A stretch of 64,000 nt of DNA, taken from the NCBI RefSeq assembly GCF_014898055.3, contig NW_023601104.1, forward strand, positions 47,552,699-47,616,698, read 5' to 3'. Below the pieces are notes generated by a model. It saw only the letters and a program-made list of their open reading frames with translations. It was not told the origin of the DNA and did no database searches. Made by a program: the position numbers and the translations under genes. Position 1 is the first letter of the stretch; the number at the start of each line of letters is the position of its first letter. The DNA is from Talpa occidentalis. Lineage: Eukaryota; Chordata; Mammalia; Eulipotyphla; Talpidae. Shown here piece by piece: positions 36,820 to 49,000 of the stretch.

Positions 36820-38579
36820 TTATAAGAAGCTGCAAATACAAATCATACAAAAGGACAATTTTCATTATTTAAATAAACAATGGCTACACTTAGCTGAGAG
36901 TACCCCGTAAAAATTTAAACCTAAATGAAATCCAGTCTCCAGTTATTAGCTCTTTTAAAAGATTTTTTTCTCTTTAATTTTATAAAGGACAAATTTGTGC
37001 AGTATCTGAGGTAACCTGGGAAGTTAATACTTCACTTAAAAGTTGCGAGAGCAGAAAGTATCACTTTACTAAATTACTATCATGTTTTTACAAGTGAACA
37101 GTCAAAATAAAAAACTAAAAGGGAGGAGAATAAGAATATTTTAAAAAATACTTATACCCCAACTTTAGCAGGCATATCTAAATTTCAAGTATGTTAGCTC
37201 ATTTATAAACTTTAACACATTAAATGAAATGTATGCTGGTTTTCAGTGGATAACTTGTTGAAATATTAGAAAAGTACATGAATAACTAAATTAGAAAGAA
37301 GTTTGATTAAATAATGAGAAAGTCAACATATTTAAGTTTGCATATAAAAATATTTTTAAACTTTATGTACAAAGCAGTTATTTAGTAGTCAAATGAATCT
37401 ATGTAATTTCCCATAAGTCACAAATGGAAGCACACAAGTAAAATGAAAATAAGACATTCTTTTTGCATACTTTTAGTCTCTTCCAAATGTTTAAATATAG
37501 AGAAAAATATAACCAAAGTAGGTAAGATAAAAATAAACATATATACTAATCTTCATTCAGCTTTAATACATTCTGAAAGAGATAATAAGAAGTCACATTT
37601 CAATTAAACAGTAATGATTATTGATTATTATTTTCAATAGCTGCCTGAAATAGTACTAGCTGTGGAAAAGTTAAAAAAAAAAGGAAAAAAATACTCCTTT
37701 TGTTTATTGACTCTTCAGTTCATAAAATCCCCAAAATTAATATTTTAAGAAAATTTTTGAAGTTTTACTGTTTTATCAACAGTAAGCATAACTGCTACTT
37801 GGAGTTTTATGGTAAATGAAAACTTTCTCTATATACATACAATGTAATTTTTTTTACAGTAGGTATTCAAGTAGAATTTTGTCACCTTTCTATTGCTACC
37901 TTTTAATTCCACTTGCAATTCTCTTCAAATAAAAAGGATGTTATTTATTGAAGGAAAAAGTTTTAAGATATTAATACTTACCAAATTTATAAAGACAACC
38001 TTTAATAAAAAATGCGGTTTATTCTTTGCTAAATTCTTTTTGTGGAAAAAGCTATGGCCAGATAGGAATGACAACACTATTAACTAAAAATCGTATTTAA
38101 TAAGTAACAGGATATTTAAGGAAATGATTTACAACTGTATCTTTGTAGGAGGTTAATTTTTTGTTTGAGTTTCTAACTTATTTCGTTAAATTTTTAAATC
38201 CCCAAATGGAATGAAATTTAGAAAGGCATTCTTAAGTTGTTAATTATTCTAATCTTATTAGGATATCAATAAGCAGTGCAAAGTTTAAAAGAACAGCATA
38301 AAAATGAAGGACTCACTGAGAAATTATCTCCATTTCCTAGTTTAATGATGGAGAGTAAAGTATTGCACTTTATTATTCAACACAAAATAATGTAGCCAAT
38401 AGTAACATACAGGTACACAATTTAATATTTATTATATGCATTTTATATACATTATTTTTCAACAGCTGTGTGTTAGCTAAGTGGTACAATCTTAAAAATT
38501 TGCTGATTCATAGTTTGTAAAACAAAAACCTTACAAAACTCATCAAAACTCGCAAACCGATCAGAAAAATTTTTTGGAA
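36820..38579. other. Intergenic gap between the convergent genes
   Basis: Very AT-rich. It contains several AATAAA motifs in minus orientation, for example at 37702, 38018 and 38371, that could serve as alternative STRN3 ends. Confidence 0.5.
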
Positions 38580-39887
38580 GACTAGAAAAAATACTTTATT
38601 GTCTTAATCATGCATTACACAAACAAAATCTTTAGTTACACCATAAAATTAAGCACATCTGAAAAAATAAAACAGGGATAACTAATCCAAACACAGCAGA
38701 TTTCTGTATCCTGATTCAACTATTTTTTATCCTATTTGTAATGCAAATAAAGTTTTACGCCAAATATTTTTAAACAAGATAGTTTTGTTTGGAATCATGG
38801 TAAACCAAGATGTATATGGGGGAATTACCTTGGTTTGTACCTTAAACTATAAAATATTCCATTTTTTTAGTCTATTTTAGACTATTCAAAGAATTCCAAA
38901 ATAGATATACAGGTTCCTTTAGCACATTAATAAAAGGATATAAAGACCGACAAAAAGTGAAATAAATAATAAGCTATTAGCAAGATGGATAATCCTTGAT
39001 AAATAAACTTGTAAATACAGTAAGATGTACAAAATATCACATAGTGATAGGATGCCAAGATTAGCTTTTTTTTTCTTTTTAAGAGTTCATTTGGAGTACT
39101 AAACCCCATTGGTTTCATTTTAATACACTTAATAGTCCTTGGTTTATAAAGAAGACAAGTATGTGATGATGAAGATTTAGAATCTGTATGGAAGGACTTA
39201 GCTGAGCTGTATTAGGCAAAAGAAGGAAAAGGTGTGGTTACACGGCAGCGGGTCAGTGAGATCTCTGTGTTTTAGGGTTGTATTAATGCAGAAAAACTTC
39301 GATACAATCTTGAGCACTGTTGTGACAGGCTAAATATATAAAAAGACTTATAAAAACTAGAATTTTATCCAAACATTTTGTGCAACTAATGCTAAAATAT
39401 TTTAAGTTAAATTTTCTTTTTTTTTTTTTAAAGCAAAATAAGTTTAAAAGGGAATCTGTGGCATTGAACTGATAAACAGAAGATCACTAAGAGATGAAAA
39501 AAAGCTACTCTTGGAGCTCACTTCCCCCCCACAAGAGCACCACATTCCTAACCCTAAGGCAGCACACAGAGTCCAAAATAAGTCTTTTTGTAAGATCAGA
39601 CTCCACACTGGCTTAAAGATATCTAAAAAACAGACATATGCTCAGTTCATATCCATTATAGGCCACAAATACTGGAGTCCTTTTTTCGTCCCACAAAATA
39701 CAGTAATTACAATTAAATTAATGAGCCTGACATTTAGATGTGATTTCTACCAACTTATGCCTGCCCCAAATAGCCTTCACCAGGTAGAGCACATGTAGTG
39801 TCATATCAGTAACAATTTTGATGGCAGTGATGCAGACCCTCTTTCTGTCCAAGTAAATCGGTTGTTAGGATGAGAGTTTGGGTTGAT
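38580..39887 (-). other. STRN3: Probable STRN3 3' UTR
   Basis: The AT-rich sequence downstream of the STRN3 stop contains no SINE. A minus-strand AATAAA (TTTATT at 38595-38600) is the best placed end that I can see. Other minus-strand AATAAA motifs occur further left, so the true end may differ. Confidence 0.45.
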
Positions 39888-40057
39888 TCACACAAATACT
39901 TTAGCAAGGGCATCAGCCCCGGCACTGGCAATATATGCTTTTGATGGATGGAAAGCAACATCATAAATCGATTCATCTAATTTCTTCCTATGTACTGTTA
40001 TTTCTTGCACACAAGTCTTGCTGTCTAAATTCCACAATCTAATAGAACAGTCATGGC
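39888..40057 (-). CDS. STRN3: STRN3 terminal coding exon: end of WD6 and WD7
   Basis: Encodes [13 protein letters not shown], then the closing blade [18 protein letters not shown] and the exact family C-terminus DALAKVFV. The acceptor is a long T tract ending tttacag. Confidence 0.95.
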
Positions 40058-43000
40058 CTGTAAAAAAAAACAAACAAACAAAAAAAACAAACAAACAAAC
40101 AAAAAACAAATAAAGTATGTTATTGAGCAACAATTCCTTTAAAAAGTTTGTCAGCAATTGGGGAAGTTCAGACTTACTTCCAGACATCAAATAGATTCCA
40201 TTAGGATCTACTGCTAGACTTGTAACAGCATCCAAATGAGCTACCATAGAATGGATCATTTTACCTAAATAAAACATAATAGAGAAGATTAAGTTTCAAC
40301 AAATAGTTACTAACTCGAGAGATCAGAAACCATAACATAGGATCAACAAAAAGAGACATACACCTGCCTGCACAGTATTACTTAAGTAAAAAAACTTTTT
40401 AAACAATCACTATAGCAATAATACAAAACCACAACATAATCAAATATACAGAAAGTTCCTCTGAAAAACATAAAAAATCATATTACTTTCTGGCAGTACT
40501 AACACTTCTATGTTGAAGATAAAATTAAAGTCATCATTTTAAATCACATTTACTGGTTTCTCTTTAGTAGTAAAATTAACTGTAATATTAAAGATTCTTT
40601 TCTGCTATCCCAAGAATAGAAATCATTCAACATACTACCCTCAAATGCTTTGTCCAAAGTTGTTCATTTATCAATTTTAGAATCCATTCCCTTCAGTAAT
40701 TCCGTTTAAAAAAATCCTGGATGTGGACCTCCCTGGTGGCACAGTGGGTTAAGCACCGCACTGTGAAGCAATACGCAGCCTCTGCAGCACAAATTCTATC
40801 CCCAGCCCGCCAGGGAACATTCCAAACGGCGCAGCAGACCTCTCCTGACTCGCCCACTGCTCCCCTCAGCAGTGTACTTCAGTCAATCTGCCTGTTCTGT
40901 TCCATTCCCCACTGTCTGTTCCCCTCTGGTAAATCCTCTCACCCCCCCGCATCTCTGGCCTGTACCCCAGCTCTTGTATGCATAAATAAATAAATCTTAA
41001 AAAAAAAAAAAATCCTGGAGGGCCTCCCTGGTGGCACAAGGGGTTAGGACACAACCAATGAAGCTACCCGCAGCCACTGCAGCACAAGTTCCATCCCCAG
41101 CCAGGGAGCTACCCACATGGCGCAGCAGACCTCTCCTGACTCACCTGCTGCTCCATTCAGCAGTGTATTTCGGTCGATCTGCCTGTTCTGCTCCCCACTC
41201 TGCCTCTGGTGAGTCCTCTCATCCCCCACACCTCTGGCCTGTACCCCAGTTCTTGTATGCATAAATAAATCTTTAAAAAATATATTAAAAATTTTTTTAA
41301 AAATCCAGGAATATGAAATGTTTCACTTCCAGGAAAATAATCTCGAAACTTGAGATTAAATACCAAACATCATTAGCTTCCCTTAAAATTTAAATCTATG
41401 GTCTCTCTTGATTCACAAATTTAGTTCTGACTTCACTCCTAAGAATCCTGTATCCACCAAATTTAACGTGTTAAAAAACAAAGAGTTCTTTCATACAAAT
41501 AGCAGATCTATTCATTTTCAAGTTTAACTATAGCCATCCTGTCTGTGCACTAAACTAACTCTCATTTTCATGTCATTTTCAACCAACCTTTATCCACATA
41601 ACCACAAAGTCACTTCAAAATGTGAGCTACCGGTGGTGCAAGGGGTTAAGACACAACCTATGATATTATCCGCAGCTGCAGCACAAGTTCAATCCTCAGC
41701 CAAGGGCTACCCACATGGTGCAGCAGACCTCTCCTGACTCGCCCACTGCTCCCCTCAGCAGTGTATTTCAGTCGATTTGCCTGTTCTGCTCCCCACTATG
41801 TCTCTGATGAATCTTCTCACCCCCCACTCCTCTGACCTGTACACCAGTTCTTATATGCATAAATAAATAAATCTTTAAAAAAGTGAGTTATCCCTTCATA
41901 TTGGACCTTAGAGAGAGAGGTACTGGTAACCAGAATCATAAAGCTTCTAACTTCTCCTAAGAAGTAAGACCCCCACCCTCTTCACAAACATATACTTGTA
42001 GCTTCTCATATTTAACCAATTTCACTTTGGCCTCATGCCTCTGCTACCACCCATCCTTTCTTACCCTACCAAGATTAATTCATTCCTACTATAACTGAAG
42101 AACTAGAGGAAACATACAGACATCTGTTCTCCCTTCTTGGCACCTTTAAGCCCTTTGACTGGATAATCAATACAGTGGGCTTCTATAAAATGGATAGGAC
42201 TGATATACAAAAGTAGTAGACTGGAAGGAAACTGCATGGGTTTGAATCCCTAGCTGGCAATTTTTCTCTGCTGTGTAATGGTACACAAACTAATGTCTTT
42301 AAGATTTCTATTTCAATTTCAATGTGGAGGTAACAGCACTGTATCTACTTTATAGAGTAATTAAGAGAACAAATATGTAAATATATTACTCAAATAGAAC
42401 AATGTCTCATTTATAACAAGCAACATAATCTGTACTTTCAAAGAGCACAGGACATTTTGTTTACCAAGCATCAAAAACTGCTCAAAGAGTTCTGCTAGAC
42501 AAATGTATTCACAACCAATTCAGAACCTTCTTCCTTTAACTCTTTTCTTGATATATACCTCACTTGTACTAACTCTCCCAGACTCACTCACTAGCTCTGC
42601 TTCTTGGGCATATTACATGTTAACTCAAATTCATACTTTTATCAAAATTTTAAAAGTCAAGCACCTTAAAGATCTCTCTGGAACTGTGGAAAATGGAAAT
42701 TTAAAATCTAACAAATGTTCTCAATATATAAATCTTTGAAACATAAAGCCAGCTGACTATCCATTCTGTTCCACTTGTTCTAGTGAGTTAAAAAGAAACT
42801 GCATTTAAATGTTATTTGAACAAAGGTATCTTATGTAAGGCTCTTAAAGACTAAAAAATTTCTTGCCCTGTAATAACATTGCAACTAATATGTTAAGTTA
42901 CTTATTCGTAAGTCTTTTAATATCCCTGGACTGCTTTAACTTCTTTTCAAAGAAACCTCCCTAGGTGTCAGACCTTTCCTGAAAGAGAGCAAGCAATATT

Positions 43001-46000
43001 TTATGTAATATTCTAGGTAATAACAGATGAAAGAGCTCCTTAAAGAAACAATTATATGGCCAAACTTAAATTTTATTTGGCTCCTATATAACTAAGTTTC
43101 TTTACAACAAGAAATACAGGGAAGATAACAATTTTTACTACATCATCATTTCATCCACTTACAAATAACTTTAAGAACACATTTGAAATGCCAAACACCA
43201 GAAAGACACCTCGCCTGCCACTAATTCAAAAGAGAATATGAAGGAAACTTTCAAATGGAAGGATTGATATTAAGTAAAATGACATATAAAAATAAAAGTT
43301 AGGCAAGACAATATACTGAAGGATAATGCTCAGTATACACTGTAAGGTGCTATATTAAATGAAATAAAAATCTTAGTTCAAATTGTTTAACTTGGCAATT
43401 TTGAAGCTGAAGTCACTATAGAAAATAGCATTTTTAAACATTTTAAATTTACTTATTATTAATATGGCTGAAAATAAGAATCTACTTACCCGTTTTATTG
43501 TCAAAAAACTTGATGTGTCTATCTTCGTGAGCAGTTATTGTAACAGGAAGTGTGGGATGACTTACTACTCTGTTAATATGATTATTGGATTGTAAACCTG
43601 AAAAGAAAAATGCACTAACATTCACACGTTCAATTAGAAGTTTGATATTAGACTTATGGACAACTAATCTTTGACAAAGGAGCAAAGAATATCAATGGAA
43701 CAAAAACAGTTTGTTCAATAAATGGTGCTGGAAAACTGGACTGCTACATGCAAAAGAATGAAGTTAGATTACTACCTCACAAAATGATGCACAAAAACCA
43801 ACTCAAAATAGACTAAAGAACTAGACATAAGACCTGAAACCATAAAATATATAGAAGAAAAAATAGGTAAAACACTACATGACATACAACTCAATAACAT
43901 CTTTAAAGACACATAACCCAAAGCAAAGATAGTGAAGGAAAGAATAAACAGCTGGAGCTTCCCTAGTGACAAAGGGGGTTGAACATAACACTGTGAAGCT
44001 GTCCGCAGACTCTGCAGCAAGAGTGCGATCCCTGGCCAGACAGGGAGCTACCCACATGGTGCAGCAGACCTCTCCTGTCTTGTCCACTGCTCACCTCATC
44101 AGTGTACTTCAGTCAGTCTGCCTGTTTTGTTCCTCACTCTGTCTCTGGTGAATCCTCTCACCCTCTCCTCCCACACCTCTAAACTGTACCCCAGTTCTTG
44201 TATGCATAAATAAATCTTTAAAAAAAAAAAAGGTCAAGAGCATTGACTACATCAAATTAAAGAGCTTCTGTACAGCAAAAGAGACATTAACCAAAACAAA
44301 GACACACCCCACTGACTGGAAGAAAATTTTTGCACACAATACTAATGATAAGGGTCTGATCACAAAGATCTACAAAGAGCTGAGGAACCTCAACAAAAAC
44401 AAAGTAAACAACCCAGTCAAAGAATGGGCAGAAGAGCTAAAAACACACTTCTCCCAAAGAGAAAATGCAAATGGCAAACAGGCATATGAAAACATGTTCA
44501 ACATCATTCATAATCAGGGAAATGCTAATCAAAATCACAATGAGATACCACCTTATACCAGTGAGAATGGCATGTATCAAAAAAACAAGCAACAACAAAT
44601 GTTGGTGAGGAAGTGGAGAAAAAGGAACTCTACTAAACTGCTGGTGGAAATGCAAACTGGCCCAACCAGTATAAAAAGCTGTATGGAGGTTCCACAAACT
44701 ACTGAAAATGGAACTTCCATATGATCCAGCAATTCCACTCCTAGGTATCTACCCAAAGGACACACAAACAATTCAAAAGGACACCTGCACTCCTATGTTT
44801 ATTGCAGCACTATTTACAATAGGTAAGCTATGGAAACAACCCAAATGCCCAAAAATAGATGACTGAATGAAGATGTGGTATACATACACAATGGAATATT
44901 AGCAATCAAAAAGGATAAACTGTGCCTCCCCAGTGGCCCAGCGGTTCAGCGCTGGGTTGCGAAGCTGCCTGCAGCCTCTGCAGCGCCGGTTTGGTCCCCG
45001 GCTGCTCCCTGGCCACTGGAGGAGGGTCCCGCATGGCGCACAGACCTCTCCTGCCGCCCGCTGCTCCCCTCAGCAGTGTACTTCAGTCCTTCTGCCTGCC
45101 CTGCTCCCCGCTCTGGCTCTGGTGAATTCTCTCACCCTCCCGTGCTTTTGACTGTACCCAGTGCTTGTATAAATAAATCAATAAATAAATCTTAAAAAAA
45201 AAACAAACCCAAAAACCAAAAAAACCCAAAAAAGATGAACTCATGTCATTTGCAGCAACATGGATAGAGCTGGAAGAGATTATGCTCAGCGAAATAAGCC
45301 AGAAAAAAAAAGAAAAATATTGGATGGTTTCACTTATAGGAGGAATGTACAGGAAGCAAACAGGGATCAGGAAAAAAAAATAACTACAATAAAGGAAAAA
45401 TCAAAATCAAAAAGGCAACCATAGACCAGAGACATTCTGTAGGGGAGGAGGAGGGAGACAAGCATCAGGACAGGGGTGGGAAGAGCACAAGGGACTATGG
45501 TGATGGTGCACAGGTGAATTGGTGGTGGGAATTTCATGGGGGAAATCATATATTGTACAAAAATGAAGGATGATGTAATTTTTATATACATATATATAAA
45601 AGAACTTTATATTTTTATATATTTTTCATATATATACATATATATAAGAAGTTTGATATGAGCCTTCTTAGACTCACCAAAAAAAAAAAGTCAATAGAGT
45701 AAAACTTTTACACAAAACAAAAAGTCTCAGAAGCAAAATAAAACTTTTTTTTTTTTTTAAGATTTATTTATTTATGCATACAAGTGCTGGGGTACAGGCC
45801 AGAGGTGTAGGGGTAAGAGGATTCACCAGAGACAGAGTGGGGAGCAGAACAGGCAGACTGACTGAAAAGCACTGCCAAGGGGAGCAGCAGGTGAGGTAGG
45901 AGAGGTGTGTTGTGCCATGTGGGTTGCTCCCTGGCGGGGGAATTGAACTCATGCTGCAATGGCTGGCAATGGCTTGATAGGGCTGTCTTTAACCCCTGTT

Positions 46001-49000
46001 CCACCAGGGAGGCCCTAAAACTTCTTTTAAAAATAAATGTTGCATTGGTGGTGCAGGCGGTTGAGCGCCACACTGTGAAGTTCAGCCTCTGCAGCGCAGG
46101 TTCGATCCCAGCCTACCGAGGAGAAACCCACGTGGTGCAGCAGACCTCTCCTGTCTTGTCCTCTGCTCCCCTCAGCAGTGTATTTCGTCAGTCTGCCTGT
46201 TCTATTCCCCACTGTCTCTGGTGAATACTCTCACCTTCCTGCACATCTGGCCTTACCCTGGTTCTTGTATAAATAAATAAATCTTAAAATAAATAAATAA
46301 ATAAATGTTTCAACTTTTACATTCTGTGATTAGGATGATCCTATGCTCCAGTTTAGAAAAAATTTAAAGTATTTTAATGTAGACTGTCAAGTAAATGTAA
46401 TTTGAAATTCTTAGAAGACCCACAATAATTACTACTTATAGTAAACTACCCATAGAAGAATTATAAGCACTTAATGAAAAATTCATAACTGATAATTAGA
46501 TGTTTGTAAGGAACTGCCCCCAAAGCTAGCAACACTAACAAAAGAGCCCAAAGAACTAGAAATAATGTTCTTTAGAGATGAGGCATTTTCTTTGCTACCA
46601 AGCTCTTAATATTTTATTAGAGATGAGGGAAAATAAAAAGCAATCTAAACAAAGGGGAAAAAACGTTAGACTTACAGTAAACCATTTCACATGTATTAAA
46701 AAGAGCTCTCAATTGAACTTTAAACACATTAAAAAAAAAAACACCCAAATGCCCAAACCATACATATGGTTACCTATGTAAGAGGAGAAAGGGAATAGGG
46801 CTGGGGAGACATCAGGAAAGATAACTGAGTAAAATCTGGTTCAAGACTTGATCATAGAACCGTTTAAACAATTTTACATAATTATAAAATGCTTTTTTAA
46901 ATAAATAATCAAAAGAGATTAAAAGTAAATCGAACAAATCAACTTAACTACAAATCCAACTGGTAATAAAAGCACCATAAAATGTACTATTTCAAGTGAC
47001 TTTAAAGCACAGTAATTAAACTGTTCATCCCTAATGGAATTACACAAAGTACAAACTATTATCAGTAATTAAACTAGAGGTGGTCATGTTGGTATTATTC
47101 TGAGATGATTGTATGTGTGCCATGGAATAAATCAAACGAGATCTAATGAGATCTAATGATAACTTTGCTGATTAGCATGGTTAAAATAAAGTTGAAATAT
47201 AAAAATCCATGAGATAAATTTGAATTTGAACCAAATACATTTATATATTACTTTATTAGTTTTGTCTTTTTAAAAATCCATTTCTAGCCCTCCTAAATGA
47301 TAAGCAACTCAAGAGCCAAGAAAACCATGAGAATCAAACCAATAGCTTAGAACTTTACATTGCAATCTCTAAATGGCATTTTCCACTAAAAGTAATTACG
47401 GCTCCTCAGAGATATGAGCACAAAATAAATAAGATGAACCTAGAAGATCTTTCTGCCATATTAAAAAGAAAATCATCAATGACAACCAGAGTCATGTCAA
47501 AAGGATTTAGGAATCAACTTGAATAAGCTCCAAATGGCCTAAATTGAAACAACCTGAGCAATAATAAAAATAATACCTGCCATGAATTGAAATATGTTAA
47601 ATATATTTATATCTAAAAACATTATGATACTAAAACAACACCCAAAAGACTCACTGATCACCTTTAGAGGCTGTTAAGGAGCCAAGTCATTATTTTGAAA
47701 ACTGGTAAGTAAAGTTGGGGAGGAGAGAGAGGGTGATAGTAATAAATAATTTATTTTGTCTTTTTTTTATAATCAATCACTGACTCTAGGGTAACCAAAT
47801 TATTGATATAGGGGTATTAGGGGTATTCCATTTTACAGAAATATTCTAGTTAATAAATGAAGGACAGACTTAGAACATCACTTTTCAAACATTAATGAAT
47901 TAAGAGCCATTAAAAAGACTAAAAAACCTAAGAAAAAAGATGAATGCTATTTATTTCTGATAAACAATAAAAGATGAACGATATTTACTTTTGATTACTG
48001 TGAAGCAGTCTTGCCAAAAACATTCACCATTTTCAAAAAGAACAGTAAAAACACTGAAACTGAATTTCAAATTTTCCAATCCTAAAATCGAATAGTCAAA
48101 ACATTAATATTAACTAAAGATTCTACCCTTCTGTTGTATAATAATCCTTTTTCAAGGTTTCCCCCAAAACCAAGAAAACTTACCAGAATCTATCTGTGAT
48201 GAAAGTATCACCAATGACTGCGATGTTTCTAAATCATAAATGACGGTATTACCAGTGTTGAAAGAGGTCACCATATGAGCTGGATCACAGCCTATGAAGT
48301 CAACTGAAGTCGGTATTCCATGCTCTGAAAGAAGCCCAGAAATACAGTATAAATACAATTTTTTTTTTTAGATCTCTGCTTTTTCTACTAAGAAAAAGGA
48401 ATTCAAATATTCTTGAAACTTTAATAATGCAAAGGAATGCAACTGTGCTAGGATGATGAGATACAACAGGTAATTCTTCCTTATTTAAAAAGTTTCTCTA
48501 ACATTCTAATTACCATTACAAGAAAAATAAAGAGAGGGCCTTCCTAGTGGCACAGAAGTTAAAGTCTTAGTGCTATCAAGCTTTCGCCAGACACTGCACT
48601 GGCCAGGGAGCTAACCCATATGGAACAGCAGACCTCTCCTGCCTTACCTGCTGCTCCCCTCAGCAGTGTATTTCAGTAGATACGCCAGGTCTTCTCCCCA
48701 CTCTGCCTCTGGTGAATCCTCTGACCCACCACATCTTTGCCCTACACCCCAGTTCTTATACACATAAAAAAATAAAAATCTTTAAAAAAGAAAGAAAATA
48801 AAAATAAAGAGCGATCTAAGAGTAGACATGTGCAAAAATTGTTTGTTCTCCAATGCATTTTCTTCTAAGGAAGAGAAAAAAAAATCCTATGAGTGTTCTG
48901 GCCCCTGTGACAATTTTATTTCTTACAGCAAAATGATGAACATTCTCACATCATTGTCTTGGGAGACTATTCATTTGTTTGAGACCCATAATAAGCCTAA

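Larger units (their letters stand above)
43649..45646 (+). mobile_element. 5'-truncated L1 with perfect target-site duplication, two nested SINEs
   Basis: Holds L1 ORF2 3' sequence and 3' end (for example aatggaatattagcaatc and the gatgaactcatgtcatttgc block). It is broken by SINEs at 43955 and 44923. The tail is a TATA-rich microsatellite (about 45578-45646). The 13-bp duplication agaagtttgatat at 43636-43648 and 45647-45659 defines the whole insertion. It is antisense to STRN3. The ORF2 fragment is truncated and non-functional. Confidence 0.92.

Noticed and set aside
44437..44771. Open frames in the 44.4-44.8 kb region
   Set aside because: They lie in the truncated L1 ORF2/3' end, partly antisense, and do not represent a functional gene.
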